Shown in pieces: positions 1 to 9,075 of a stretch of DNA of 64,000 nucleotides. This DNA comes from JAHEJA01 sp965657215 (lineage in GTDB: Bacteria; Pseudomonadota; Alphaproteobacteria; Rhodobacterales; Rhodobacteraceae). The stretch's first letter is position 1. Every line of letters starts with the position of its first letter. The translations under genes were made by a program, and so were the position numbers. The notes beneath the pieces are model-generated. The model did no database searches. It had not been told where the DNA came from and saw only the letters and a list, made by a program, of their open reading frames with translations. The DNA is taken from the NCBI GenBank assembly GCA_965657215.1, contig CBFHNR010000003.1:123136-187135 (forward strand), in the 5' to 3' direction.

Positions 1-1
1 T

Positions 2-352
2 GTTCATTACCCAAAGGCCAAAAATGATATGGCGCAGCGTCGTATAGATTTGCTTGAGATCGAACAAAACGCTTGGCTCTTGGCAGACCGCGACGCCCGT
101 TGCGTCGTTGTCGCCACTAAAACCGAGCTTGATTGGGCGATGAAAAATGGTCAAATCAGCGTTTGGGCGCCGTCCAAGCTTATCTTAGATGCGGTGCATC
201 CGCCAAAAGCCTCAGCACGTGATGGGGTCGCCTTGGCGCATTGGTTGGCTCAGTCCTTGGATGCCTCTAGCCTGCATGTGATTGGGGATGTTGCGACTGA
301 CATTCAAGATGAAGACGTAATATTTCAAGCCATTGGCAAAGATTTGCTTTGA
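2..352 (+). CDS. folB: Dihydroneopterin aldolase family protein, C-terminal part (cut by window edge)
   Basis: The reading frame is open from base 2, so the gene begins outside the window and only about 116 codons are seen. The visible part is the C-terminal extension that long (about 300-residue) Rhodobacteraceae FolB proteins carry behind the aldolase domain; the stretch MAQRRIDLLEIEQ and the later ELDWAMKNGQISVWAPSK are recognisable from that family. The aldolase catalytic residues are not in view. It lies 39 bases upstream of folP, so it is probably co-transcribed with folP and glmM in one folate/cell-wall precursor operon. The role of the extension is unknown to me. Identity rests on family memory plus context; the internal ATG at 29 is not a likely true start. 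Confidence 0.75.
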   Translation, partial: VHYPKAKNDMAQRRIDLLEIEQNAWLLADRDARCVVVATKTELDWAMKNGQISVWAPSKLILDAVHPPKASARDGVALAHWLAQSLDASSLHVIGDVATDIQDEDVIFQAIGKDLL

Positions 353-391
353 TCTCTTGCCAAACTGCGAAAACTTGATCATTTCAGGTTT

Positions 392-1411
392 ATGACTGTT
401 TATTATCGTCCAATACTGCGCTCTGATTTAACACGCCCCTCTTATGCGATTGGGTTTGCAAACACGGGCTTGTGGTGTCACGATGTTGAGGTCCTGAGCC
501 GCACTGCGTCGCCTGAAATCATCCCTGTTGGTGACGTTCCCCAAGAGGTTCGCTCCGAGTGGACTCGCCCCAGAGCAAGCATTGCTGGATTAGATTTTTC
601 AATGCCTCGCATCATGGGTATTCTGAACGTCACACCAGATAGTTTTTCAGACGGTGGCAAATTCGTTGACCCGAAGGTTGCCATCGATCATGCGACAAAA
701 ATGGCGACACAAGGCGCGGACATTATCGATATTGGTGGTGAAAGCACACGGCCCGGCGCCGTTGAAGTCAGCATTGCCGAAGAGATTGAGCGCACAGCAC
801 CGGTTATTCAAGCTGTCAGCAGGGCAATCGAAACGCCGATCTCAATTGATACGCGCAAATCCTCTGTTGCGAAAGCTGCTGTTGAGGCCGGAGCGCAAAT
901 TGTGAATGATGTGAGCGGGCTCACCTTTGATCCGACACTGGCCGAGTATTGCGCCAGCTCGCTATCGCCTATTTGCATCATGCATACGCAGGGCACGCCT
1001 GATGTCATGCAGGACAACCCAAGCTATGAGGATGTGGTCTTGGATGTTTATGACTTTTTACAAACACAAATGACGACGTTGATCGCGGCCGGTGTTCCAA
1101 AAGAGAATATCATCGTTGATCCGGGGATTGGCTTTGGGAAAACCTTGCAGCACAATCTTGCCCTGCTAAACCGCATCAGCCTCTTTCATTCACTTGGTGT
1201 GCCGATTTTGCTTGGTGCATCGCGCAAGGGTATGATCCGCACAATTGCAGGCGCTGAGGCCGCTCAGGATCGGATGCCTGGGTCCGTGGCCATCGCATTG
1301 AATGCGGTTTCGCAAGGAATTCAAATATTTAGGGTGCATGACGTCGCTGAAACACGTCAAGCCTTTGATTTATGGCAATCTATTTTAAAGGGAGAGTCCT
1401 ATGGGGCGTAA
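392..1411 (+). CDS. folP: Dihydropteroate synthase
   Basis: Condenses p-aminobenzoate with dihydropterin pyrophosphate in cytosolic folate synthesis and is the sulfonamide target. Signature blocks are clear: ILNVTPDSFSDGG at about residues 77-89, DIGGESTRPGA at 113-123, SIDTRKS at 151-157, NDVSGL at 172-177, DPGIGFGKT at 243-251 and GASRKG at 275-280. The protein has 339 residues, about 60 more than the E. coli enzyme; the surplus is an N-terminal segment of about 70 residues before the barrel, as in related Rhodobacteraceae. The stop lies inside the next gene (11-base overlap with glmM), which points to translational coupling. Confidence 0.96.
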   Translation: MTVYYRPILRSDLTRPSYAIGFANTGLWCHDVEVLSRTASPEIIPVGDVPQEVRSEWTRPRASIAGLDFSMPRIMGILNVTPDSFSDGGKFVDPKVAIDHATKMATQGADIIDIGGESTRPGAVEVSIAEEIERTAPVIQAVSRAIETPISIDTRKSSVAKAAVEAGAQIVNDVSGLTFDPTLAEYCASSLSPICIMHTQGTPDVMQDNPSYEDVVLDVYDFLQTQMTTLIAAGVPKENIIVDPGIGFGKTLQHNLALLNRISLFHSLGVPILLGASRKGMIRTIAGAEAAQDRMPGSVAIALNAVSQGIQIFRVHDVAETRQAFDLWQSILKGESYGA

Positions 1412-2747
1412 GTATTTTGGAACAGATGGTGTTCGGGGACGGGCCAATGTTTTTCCGATGACGGCGGAAATGGCGTTGAAAATCGGCGCAGCAGCGGGGC
1501 GATATTTTCGCCAAGATGGCAGCACTGCACATCGTGTCGTCATCGGTAAAGACACGCGTCTGTCGAGCTATATGTTTGAAAATGCTTTGACGGCGGGTCT
1601 GACGTCGACAGGGATGAATGTCTTGTTGCTCGGTCCAGTGCCGACGCCTGCGGTTGGATTGTTAACGGGTTCCATGCGGGCTGATTTGGGCATTATGATT
1701 TCCGCAAGCCATAACCCACACCATGACAACGGGATCAAATTCTTTGGTCCAGATGGGTTCAAACTGTCGGATCAGGCTGAAATGGATATTGAGGCGCTGA
1801 TTGATGAAGGTGTTGAACCTGCTCTTGCTGAAAATATTGGTCGCGCAAAGCGCATTGATGACGGGCTGTTTCGCTATGTGGAACGGGCAAAATCGTCCTT
1901 TCCAACTGGGATGCGCCTTGATGGGTTAAAGATTGTCATCGACTGCGCCAATGGGGCCGCCTACCGCGCTGCACCAACTATCCTTTGGGAACTTGGGGCC
2001 GAAGTCATTGAGGTTGGTGTTTCGCCAAATGGCAAGAATATCAATGACAACTGTGGCTCGACCAAGCCTCTGACCGCAAGCGAGGCTGTTGTCTCCCATG
2101 GGGCGCATGTTGGTATTTGTCTTGATGGTGACGCGGATCGATTGATCATTATTGACGAAAAAGGCAAAGTTGCCGATGGCGATCAAATCATGGGCCTTAT
2201 GGCCAGCCGCTGGTCCCGAGAGGGAAGCCTGTCTGGAAACGCGTTGGTGGCAACTGTGATGTCGAACCTCGGTTTAGAGCGGTTCTTGCAAGGTCAGGGG
2301 ATCGGCTTGGAACGCACAGGTGTTGGCGATCGTTATGTTGTTGAGCGCATGCGTGCAGGCGGCTTTAATCTTGGTGGCGAACAATCTGGCCATATCGTCA
2401 TGACAGATTATTCCACGACCGGTGACGGGCTCATGGCGGGACTGCAGTTTTTGGCTGAACTTGTTCGCACGGGCAAGGCGGCAAGTGAGCTTGCCAATAT
2501 CTTTGAACCCGTCCCACAGTTGTTGAAAAATGTGAGCTATACGGCAGGGCAGGTGCCTTTGGAGGATGCTTCCGTTAAATTGGCAATCCAAGCGGCCGAA
2601 GACAACTTGAAAGGTCAAGGCCGCCTTTTGATCCGCAAATCTGGGACCGAACCTTTGATCCGCGTGATGGCAGAGGCCGAAAATGACGATGTTCTCAACG
2701 CCGAAGTTGACCGCGTGGTGAATGCTGTTGAGGCGGCCTGTTCTTAG
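1401..2747 (+). CDS. glmM: Phosphoglucosamine mutase
   Basis: Interconverts glucosamine-6-phosphate and glucosamine-1-phosphate for UDP-GlcNAc, feeding peptidoglycan and LPS synthesis. The 448 residues match the family length. The phosphoserine loop SASHNPHHDNG (about 101-111) carries the catalytic serine, DGDADR (about 242-247) is the Mg-binding site and RKSGTEP (about 412-418) is the phosphate-binding loop. An AGGGAGAG Shine-Dalgarno lies just before the ATG within the end of folP. It is third in the folB-folP-glmM operon and ends convergent with, and overlapping by 4 bases, the exporter gene on the other strand. Confidence 0.97.
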   Translation: MGRKYFGTDGVRGRANVFPMTAEMALKIGAAAGRYFRQDGSTAHRVVIGKDTRLSSYMFENALTAGLTSTGMNVLLLGPVPTPAVGLLTGSMRADLGIMISASHNPHHDNGIKFFGPDGFKLSDQAEMDIEALIDEGVEPALAENIGRAKRIDDGLFRYVERAKSSFPTGMRLDGLKIVIDCANGAAYRAAPTILWELGAEVIEVGVSPNGKNINDNCGSTKPLTASEAVVSHGAHVGICLDGDADRLIIIDEKGKVADGDQIMGLMASRWSREGSLSGNALVATVMSNLGLERFLQGQGIGLERTGVGDRYVVERMRAGGFNLGGEQSGHIVMTDYSTTGDGLMAGLQFLAELVRTGKAASELANIFEPVPQLLKNVSYTAGQVPLEDASVKLAIQAAEDNLKGQGRLLIRKSGTEPLIRVMAEAENDDVLNAEVDRVVNAVEAACS

Positions 2748-3658
2748 GAAGCCGCCCCTGTGAACAGCCGCTTGAGCGCGCCATATTGGCTTAGTCCAAG
2801 TCCTGCAAGGATGAGGACTAAGGCCAAAAACAGGTTGTCACGGGCAGGCTCATTCAAGATCGTCATGCCAAAGAATACGGACCAAAGGGGCACTTGGTAA
2901 TTCACCAATGACATGAAGACGGGGCCAGCTGTACGGATAACCAAAACGCGTAGGATATTGGCCCCAGCGGTTGGAACCAGTCCCAACAAAGCCACATAAA
3001 ATAAAGTCTGATTGTCAATCACTGGTGGCGGACCTTCGACCATATAGGCCGTCGCGATTACAAAGACCGATCCGATCAACAAAACTATCGCCGATAGGCC
3101 AAAGGGATCAATGGGTGGAAGGCGGCGCATTGTTATCGAGCTCATTGCATAACAGGCCGCTGCCCCGAGGCAGGCCAGTTTGCCGAACATTTCCAAGGAT
3201 TGACCAGAGGACGCGAAGCTATCTGGCCCAATCAGGATAACAACGCCGACGAACCCAATCAGGAACCCAACAAGACGGCGAAAGGTCATCTTTTCACCGG
3301 GAACCAAAACATGCGCCAGTGGTAAGACCATCAAAGCCACTGTTGCCATTGAAATGCCAGCGAACCCCGATGTCACATATTGCAACCCCCAGCTCAACAG
3401 CTGAAACGGAATTGCCGTACTCAGCATGCTAACGGACAAGAGAGGCAGCCATGCGCGCTCTGGTCCCGTGAATAACCGCCATCCAGTCATCCCCCAAACA
3501 ATACTTGTCAGCAATCCAGCAAAGGTGATGCGTGCGGCCGCGAGCCAAAACGGAGTGATCCCGACAAGTGCCAATTCAATGACCAAAAAGGTGCTGCCCC
3601 AAATAACCCCCATAAGGATCACCATAGCCCAGCTTTTGCCCGTTATCTGTGGTGTCAT
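2744..3658 (-). CDS. DMT-family (EamA/RhaT) transporter
   Basis: Inner-membrane protein of 304 residues with about ten hydrophobic segments arranged as two EamA repeats, the usual build of drug/metabolite exporters. The first segment contains the family-typical GxxWGSTF motif (near residue 20). The substrate cannot be read from the sequence; amino acids or other metabolites are typical for the family. The gene stands alone on the minus strand, tail to tail with glmM, and its start codon is about 125 bases past the ilvC stop. Confidence 0.88.
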   Translation of the reverse strand: MTPQITGKSWAMVILMGVIWGSTFLVIELALVGITPFWLAAARITFAGLLTSIVWGMTGWRLFTGPERAWLPLLSVSMLSTAIPFQLLSWGLQYVTSGFAGISMATVALMVLPLAHVLVPGEKMTFRRLVGFLIGFVGVVILIGPDSFASSGQSLEMFGKLACLGAAACYAMSSITMRRLPPIDPFGLSAIVLLIGSVFVIATAYMVEGPPPVIDNQTLFYVALLGLVPTAGANILRVLVIRTAGPVFMSLVNYQVPLWSVFFGMTILNEPARDNLFLALVLILAGLGLSQYGALKRLFTGAAS

Positions 3659-3706
3659 TTGATCCTCATTGATTTGGCGAACGCTCTTAAGAGAGTAACG
3701 CAGAAA

Positions 3707-3734
3707 TTAAAAAAGGGCCGCCGAAAGGCGACCC
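3707..3734 (-). terminator. Intrinsic terminator after ilvC
   Basis: Read on the minus strand, an 8-bp stem GGGTCGCC/GGCGGCCC (one G-U pair) with a TTTC loop is followed by TTTTTT. It starts about 25 bases past the ilvC stop codon. Confidence 0.85.
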
Positions 3735-3758
3735 ATTCTATCGAGTTTTGTCCAAACC

Positions 3759-4781
3759 TTAGTTTTTGGACTTATCAACCATTTTACCAGCTGAAATCCA
3801 TGGCATCATGCCGCGAAGTTTTTCACCTGTCGCTTCGATTTGGTGTTCGTCATTGGCACGACGTGACGCTTTGATCGTTGGCTGACCAACTGCGTTTTCA
3901 AGCATAAAGTCACGCACAAATTTACCAGCTTGAATGTCGTTCAACACTTCTTTCATGGCTTTCTTTGTTTGCTCATATGGCAAGATGCGTGGGCCAGTGA
4001 CGTATTGACCGTACTCAGCCGTGTTGGAGATTGAGTAATCCATGTTCGCGATGCCGCCTTCATAGATCAAGTCAACGATGAGCTTCACTTCGTGCAAGCA
4101 TTCGAAATAGGCCATTTCAGGGGCGTAACCCGCTTCAACCAATGTTTCAAAGCCACAACGGATCAATTCAACAAGACCGCCGCAGAGAACAGCTTGTTCA
4201 CCGAACAAGTCTGTTTCACATTCTTCGCGGAAGTTTGTTTCGATGATGCCTGAACGACCGCCACCGATAGCTGAGCAATAGGACAAGCCGATTTCAAGCG
4301 CTTTGCCTGTCGCATCTTCGTTAACCGCAACCAAGCAAGGCACGCCGCCGCCCTTGGTGTATTCGCCGCGCACTGTGTGACCTGGGCCTTTTGGCGCCAT
4401 CATGATCACGTCAACACCTGCCTTTGGCTCAATGAGGCCAAAGTGCACGTTCAAACCGTGGGCAAATGCGATCGCTGCGCCTTCACGAATGTTGTCGTGA
4501 ACGTATTTTTTGTATGTTTCTGCCTGAAGCTCATCGGGCATTGTGAACATGATCACATCACACCATGCAGCCGCTTCTGCGATGCCCATAACCTTGAGGC
4601 CTTCGCCTTCGGCTTTCTTCGCGGATGGGGATCCTTCGCGAAGGGCGACAACGAGGTTCTTGGCGCCAGAATCACGAAGGTTCAACGCATGCGCGTGTCC
4701 TTGTGAGCCATAGCCCAAGATAGCTACTTTTTTGTCTTTGATTAGGTTAACGTCGCAATCACGATCATAATAAACGCGCAT
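3759..4781 (-). CDS. ilvC: Ketol-acid reductoisomerase (NADP+)
   Basis: Second common step of valine and isoleucine synthesis: isomerisation and NADPH reduction of acetohydroxy acids. The start at 4781 gives 340 residues, the usual class I length, and is preceded by GAGGA; a longer open frame to 4952 is upstream noncoding DNA. The Rossmann motif GYGSQGHA is at 23-30, the catalytic lysine in APKGPGH at 131, and the Mg ligands in TDLFGEQ are D191 and E195. The gene is divergent from a pair of Lrp/AsnC regulators across a 129-base gap, which suggests amino-acid responsive control. A terminator follows it. Confidence 0.97.
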   Translation of the reverse strand: MRVYYDRDCDVNLIKDKKVAILGYGSQGHAHALNLRDSGAKNLVVALREGSPSAKKAEGEGLKVMGIAEAAAWCDVIMFTMPDELQAETYKKYVHDNIREGAAIAFAHGLNVHFGLIEPKAGVDVIMMAPKGPGHTVRGEYTKGGGVPCLVAVNEDATGKALEIGLSYCSAIGGGRSGIIETNFREECETDLFGEQAVLCGGLVELIRCGFETLVEAGYAPEMAYFECLHEVKLIVDLIYEGGIANMDYSISNTAEYGQYVTGPRILPYEQTKKAMKEVLNDIQAGKFVRDFMLENAVGQPTIKASRRANDEHQIEATGEKLRGMMPWISAGKMVDKSKN

Positions 4782-4859
4782 AATTCTTCCTCTCACGTGT
4801 AAGTCTGAGGCGATAATAGAAGGTTTTGCTGAATATGGTTTGCTAATTTGTCTATATTT

Positions 4860-4893
4860 CCGTAAAATTGCGATAATCAATTCAAGTTTTCGG
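4860..4893. promoter_or_regulatory. Imperfect palindrome between ilvC and lrp genes, possible Lrp operator
   Basis: The outer arms starting CCGTAAAATTG and, on the other strand, CCGAAAACTTG match at 9 of the first 11 positions around an AT-rich centre. It ends 17 bases before the ATG of the first Lrp-like gene. AT-rich imperfect palindromes are typical Lrp-family targets; binding is inferred only. Confidence 0.35.
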
Positions 4894-4910
4894 TAATATT
4901 GGTGAAATTC

Positions 4911-5366
4911 ATGCTTGATGATCTTGATCGCCGTCTGTTGCGGCATTTGCAAACGGATCCAGATATGGCCATGTCCTCCCTCGCAGAGCGGGCCGCGACG
5001 ACGTCAACTGTGGCTGCGCGACGGGTGCAACGCATGAAGGATGCGGGGATTATCAAAGGGAGCGAAACCATTATTGATTGGTCTGCCTTGGGGTATGCGG
5101 TTGAGGTTTCGCTAAGGGTGACGCTCGATAAAACGGAAACGCGCGCCTTTGATGTGTTTATCGAGGCGGCGCGCAAGGTGAATGAAATCATCGAAGTTCA
5201 AACCTTTCTGGGCCGCGTAGACTTGCGCCTTTCGGTGATTGCACGCGACATGCCGCATTATCAACATATCTATCGCACTCATATTCTGACCCTGCCGCAT
5301 ATTTCGGATATCGAAGCCCTAATGCATATTGCTCGGATCAAAACGGATGAGGAATTGCCAGTATGA
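4911..5366 (+). CDS. Lrp/AsnC family transcriptional regulator (first of a pair)
   Basis: 151 residues: an N-terminal helix-turn-helix (about 1-60, beginning MLDDLDRRLLRHLQ) and a C-terminal RAM ligand-binding domain. The ATG at 4911 is chosen over a TTG at 4899 because the family starts with this MLDxxDRRLL pattern. The stop overlaps the next gene's ATG (ATGA), so the two regulators are translationally coupled and may form mixed oligomers. The divergent neighbour ilvC suggests control of branched-chain amino acid metabolism, but the effector is unknown. Confidence 0.9.
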   Translation: MLDDLDRRLLRHLQTDPDMAMSSLAERAATTSTVAARRVQRMKDAGIIKGSETIIDWSALGYAVEVSLRVTLDKTETRAFDVFIEAARKVNEIIEVQTFLGRVDLRLSVIARDMPHYQHIYRTHILTLPHISDIEALMHIARIKTDEELPV

Positions 5367-5818
5367 TTGATCTGGATGAAATTGATCGTCAGCTATTGCG
5401 CGCTCTGTCCCAAGATGGCTCGCAAAGCTCGGCGCATTTGGCAACCAAATTTGGTCTCTCGCAGCCTGCAGTCTGGCGGCGGATCAAACGGCTCACGGAT
5501 GCGGGCGTTATCAAAGGCAAGCGTCTTGTTTTAGATAAGGAAAAACTTGGATTTGGCGTAACAGTGTTTTTGGGCGTCAAACTCGCGACCAAGGGCCGTG
5601 TGAGCCTTGAGGATTTTGAACGGGCCGTTCGCGCCATCCCCGAAGTGCAAACGGTTGAACATGTTTTAGGCCTTTATGATTATCGCCTCCGCGTTGTCGC
5701 ACGCGACATCTCTGATTTTGAACGGGTTTTACGCCGCCGCATAATGACCCTGCCCGGTGCTGGGGACGTTGAAGCGAATGTCCTGCTCAGCGAAGAGCGT
5801 CGCCCTGGACCTCTGTAG
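5363..5818 (+). CDS. Lrp/AsnC family transcriptional regulator (second of a pair)
   Basis: 151 residues with the same layout as its upstream partner: winged HTH from MIDLDEIDRQLLRAL and a RAM domain from about residue 70. It starts inside the stop codon of the first regulator (ATGA). The two proteins are similar in length and plan but clearly diverged, as expected of an old tandem duplication. A class V aminotransferase gene begins 122 bases downstream and could be a target or operon partner. Effector unknown. Confidence 0.9.
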   Translation: MIDLDEIDRQLLRALSQDGSQSSAHLATKFGLSQPAVWRRIKRLTDAGVIKGKRLVLDKEKLGFGVTVFLGVKLATKGRVSLEDFERAVRAIPEVQTVEHVLGLYDYRLRVVARDISDFERVLRRRIMTLPGAGDVEANVLLSEERRPGPL

Positions 5819-5940
5819 ATATCGCTTCATCTTTGCACAAATACTCAAACCCAACAGGGAAAACACGTGCGACGGTATACAAAAGAAGACTTTGCTTTTG
5901 GATGCATTCCTAAGTAGCTGTATAGAAAAAAGGAAAAACC

Positions 5941-7068
5941 ATGCCTGCTTTATTAGATACGATTGATCCCGAGGGTCTAGAAGAATTTTCCGTTGTGTTC
6001 ACAGACCGCTCTTTGAACCATATGTCCAAAGCCTTCCAATCAGTGATGTGTGATATCTCCTCTATGTTGAAAGAGGTGTATAACGCCGAGGCGACGGTCC
6101 TTGTTCCCGGCGGCGGTACCTTTGGAATGGAGGCCGTCGCTCGGCAGTTTGGCAATGATGCGGATGTGCTCGTTGTTCGAAATGGTTGGTTTTCTTACCG
6201 TTGGAGCCAGATTTTTGATGCCTCGTCTTCCGCCAAATCTGTTGAAGTTATGAAAGCTCGTCAGGTTGGCAACGATAGTCAATCTGCCTTTCGCCCAGCC
6301 CCGATTGACGAGGTCGTCGCCAAGATCATAGAAAACCGCCCGTCAATCGTGTTTGCACCCCATGTTGAAACCTCGGCAGGGGTGATCTTGCCGGATGACT
6401 ACGTCACCCAATTGGCAAGTGCCGCGCATGAGGTTGGCGCATTGATGGTATTGGATTGCATCGCCTCAGGATGTGCTTGGGTCGATATGAAGGCGACGGG
6501 TGTTGATGTTTTGATCTCGGCTCCGCAAAAGGGGTGGTCTGCCTCGCCCTCAGCGGGGATTGTGATGTTGTCTCAGCGCGCGCTTGAGCGGCTTGAAGAG
6601 ACAACGTCTAACAGTTTTGCCATTGATCTAAAGAAATGGCATTCGATTATGCAGGCCTATGAAAATGGCGGGCATGCCTATCATGCGACCATGCCAACCG
6701 ATGCCCTTCGTGCGTTTCGTGACACGATGCTAGAAACCAAAGAGTTTGGGTTTCAAAAGCTCTGTGATGCGCAATGGGATTTGGGAAACAGAGTTCGCGA
6801 TGTGTTGGCCAAAAAAGGTGTGAAATCAGTTGCGGCCGATGGATTTGGCGCGCCTGGGGTTGTGGTGAGTTACACACAAGACCCAGCCATTCAAAACGGG
6901 TCCAAATTCTCAGCCCAAGGCATGCAAATCGCCGCTGGTGTGCCATTGGCCTGCGATGAACCCCAAGATTTCATGACATTTAGATTGGGTTTGTTTGGTT
7001 TGGATAAACTCTATGATGTTGACGCCACAATGGCGCGTTTGACGCGCGTCTTGGATGTTGTCCTTTAA
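5941..7068 (+). CDS. Class V PLP-dependent aminotransferase
   Basis: 375-residue fold type I enzyme of the alanine/serine-glyoxylate aminotransferase class. The glycine-rich PGGGTFGMEA near residue 56 fits PLP phosphate binding, MVLDCIASG supplies the conserved Asp, and SAPQKGW carries the likely Schiff-base lysine (about residue 200). AAAGGAAA precedes the ATG. The exact substrates cannot be fixed from sequence. It follows the Lrp pair on the same strand, which suggests an amino-acid responsive unit. A hairpin overlapping the stop codons of this gene and the convergent monooxygenase lies downstream. Confidence 0.87.
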   Translation: MPALLDTIDPEGLEEFSVVFTDRSLNHMSKAFQSVMCDISSMLKEVYNAEATVLVPGGGTFGMEAVARQFGNDADVLVVRNGWFSYRWSQIFDASSSAKSVEVMKARQVGNDSQSAFRPAPIDEVVAKIIENRPSIVFAPHVETSAGVILPDDYVTQLASAAHEVGALMVLDCIASGCAWVDMKATGVDVLISAPQKGWSASPSAGIVMLSQRALERLEETTSNSFAIDLKKWHSIMQAYENGGHAYHATMPTDALRAFRDTMLETKEFGFQKLCDAQWDLGNRVRDVLAKKGVKSVAADGFGAPGVVVSYTQDPAIQNGSKFSAQGMQIAAGVPLACDEPQDFMTFRLGLFGLDKLYDVDATMARLTRVLDVVL

Positions 7069-7100
7069 GGTTTGAGGGCAGCTTAGCGGCTGCCCAAACC
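7069..7100. terminator. Bidirectional hairpin between convergent genes
   Basis: Arms GGTTTG-A-GGGCAGC and GCTGCCC-AAACC pair around a six-base loop directly after the aminotransferase stop, and include the last codons of the UbiH-like gene. There is no strong T-run on either side. Confidence 0.6.
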
Positions 7101-8282
7101 CATTTTCATGAGCGTTTTGCGCACAGGCGGGAGCGAATACAGCGTTTCCAGCCCCACTGCGCGCAAATTCCGGAGGGTTTGGTTTTCGGCCATTGATGCT
7201 TGGTTCAAGAGGCTTATCCCTGTGACACGGGTGCGAATGTCGGGCAGGCGGGCTTTGTTATAGGCTTCTAACATGTGCTCTGACCCTATCTCATTAGGCG
7301 CATCTGATCCAAGCTCAATAAGCGTGCGAATGTCGCCCAAGCTCATGTTCAACCCTTGGGCCCCAATTGGGGGAACCACATGCGCGGCTTCCGCGATTAA
7401 GGCTACTCTTTGCCCATTTAAACGCTCCGCAATCTGGCTCATCATGGGCCATGCCGACACCTGAGTGATCAATTTTAGGTCACCCAGAACACCGCACGAT
7501 CGTTGGTTCATCTCGGTTTCAAATTCTGCTGTTTCAAGTCCGCGTAACCGATCGGCTTCGCTATTCTTTTCCATCCAAACAATCGCAGAAGAAGGGAGGC
7601 CTTGATAATCAGGTAGAGGGACAAGCGTAAAGGGGCCCCCTTTGCGATGAATTTCAGTTGAGATATTTTGATGCGGAATGTCATGAGTTACGGCAAAGGC
7701 TAAGGCGGTTTGACCGTACCGGGTTGTACTCACATCAATGCCGGCGCTTTGGCGCATGGTTGAATTGCGCCCATCCGCGGCAATCACCAGTTTGCATTTA
7801 TACACATCGCCATCGTCAAACGTCACCCGCGCCTCTGTCATGCGTGTGAACAGCTTGGTTGCGCGAGCCCCTGATCGGAGCGTGATGTTTGGATGCGCGC
7901 TTGCCGCTGTTTGGAATTCGCGGCGCAAGATATAATTTGGGACGTTCCACCCAAAGGGTAAATCGGAGACATCGGATGCAACAAAGTCTTTTTGCAACCT
8001 TATGATGGGCGGGCTTTCCACGCCACCTGCATCAATGATGCGCATCACTTCAAGCGGGCTTGAGTGATCGGATACTTTGTCCCAAAGTCCGATCTCTTGT
8101 AAAAACGCTTGAGACGGCTGCAAAAACGCGGTGGATCTGAGGTCCGCGCCCACTTCGCTACGATCAGTGATAAGGGGCGTTGGGTCCACGCAGACAACAT
8201 CAAACCCAGCTTGGGCAAAGGCATAGGCGGCTGTTAACCCTGCTATACCGCCTCCTGCGACGATGACGTCCGTGTGTTGCAT
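7083..8282 (-). CDS. UbiH/UbiF-family FAD-dependent monooxygenase
   Basis: Flavoprotein hydroxylase of the ubiquinone-synthesis type, 399 residues from the ATG at 8282, which has GAGGAG six bases upstream. The FAD dinucleotide fold GGGIAG is near residues 10-15, the DG motif AADGRNS lies mid-protein, and the second FAD motif reads AEAAHVVPPIGAQGLN. Here the usual GD of GDAAH is AE, a form I believe is common in alphaproteobacterial members. Ring hydroxylation in ubiquinone synthesis is the likely role; which ring position is not decidable here. It is transcribed toward the aminotransferase. Confidence 0.88.
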   Translation of the reverse strand: MQHTDVIVAGGGIAGLTAAYAFAQAGFDVVCVDPTPLITDRSEVGADLRSTAFLQPSQAFLQEIGLWDKVSDHSSPLEVMRIIDAGGVESPPIIRLQKDFVASDVSDLPFGWNVPNYILRREFQTAASAHPNITLRSGARATKLFTRMTEARVTFDDGDVYKCKLVIAADGRNSTMRQSAGIDVSTTRYGQTALAFAVTHDIPHQNISTEIHRKGGPFTLVPLPDYQGLPSSAIVWMEKNSEADRLRGLETAEFETEMNQRSCGVLGDLKLITQVSAWPMMSQIAERLNGQRVALIAEAAHVVPPIGAQGLNMSLGDIRTLIELGSDAPNEIGSEHMLEAYNKARLPDIRTRVTGISLLNQASMAENQTLRNLRAVGLETLYSLPPVRKTLMKMGLGSR

Positions 8283-8355
8283 GATGATGCTCCTCATAGG
8301 TCTTACTAATCTGAGGTAATGCGATTTATTTCCAAGACCAAGTTAAAATAGCCCG

Positions 8356-9003
8356 CTAGACGATCTGACGCAGAAAATTGGTCAAATCATCGGTTTGAAA
8401 GTCGATATGCTTGTCCGCATGCGCGCCTTGGCTATGGACCAATACGGTTTTGAGGCCCATCTGAAAGGGCACTCTCAGGTTCGCCACGGAATCCTCAAAC
8501 ATTGCCGCGGTGTGTGGGGCAATCTTGGCTAAATCAAAAACCACTTCAAAGGCTTTTCGTTCTGGTTTTGGTAGAAATTTAGCATGCTCAACACCGTATA
8601 GGTCCGAAAACTCTTGGGTTAGGCCCAGTGCATCCAAGACTTTTTCTGCATAGGGGGCCGTGCCATTCGTGTAGATTATTTTGCGACCCGGTAGCGCAGA
8701 AATGGCCTCCCGTAGTGGAGCATTTTCACTAAGCACTGAAAAATCAATATCATGCACTTGATCCAGAAACGGGACAGGATCAATATCGTGTTCCCGCATC
8801 AATCCAGCCAAAGTCGTTCCGTAAAACTGCCAATAATGATCCCTGAGTGCGCTGGCATGACGGGCATCAACTTTTAGGTGCGACATTACATAACTGTTCA
8901 TTTTCTCTTCGATCTGAGAAAATAGCGTATTGGTTGGTGGGTATAGCGTGTGGTCCAGATCGAAAACCCAGTCAGTCACATGCGAAAAGGCGGTTTTGAT
9001 CAT
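8356..9003 (-). CDS. HAD-superfamily hydrolase, pyrimidine 5'-nucleotidase type
   Basis: 215-residue HAD subfamily IA phosphatase. Motif I FDLDHTLYP (about 14-22) holds the nucleophilic and acid/base aspartates, the TNGT motif near 114 is motif II, and FEDSVANL near 170 is motif III/IV. The DLDHTLYP form is that of SDT1-like pyrimidine nucleotidases, which dephosphorylate UMP/CMP and analogues. The gene lies upstream of the UbiH-like gene on the same strand with a 73-base gap and is divergent from a GntR regulator (72 bases). Confidence 0.85.
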   Translation of the reverse strand: MIKTAFSHVTDWVFDLDHTLYPPTNTLFSQIEEKMNSYVMSHLKVDARHASALRDHYWQFYGTTLAGLMREHDIDPVPFLDQVHDIDFSVLSENAPLREAISALPGRKIIYTNGTAPYAEKVLDALGLTQEFSDLYGVEHAKFLPKPERKAFEVVFDLAKIAPHTAAMFEDSVANLRVPFQMGLKTVLVHSQGAHADKHIDFQTDDLTNFLRQIV

Positions 9004-9075
9004 CGTCTGAGACCTCTGGTCTTGATTCTATGGGGTGCTGACCTTTAGGGTAGCTTGAGTTACGAGGGGAATACT

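Noticed and set aside
4911..5818. Siroheme decarboxylase pair AhbA/AhbB, which resemble Lrp proteins
   Set aside because: Both proteins have standard Lrp HTH and RAM patterns, and no heme-synthesis genes are nearby.
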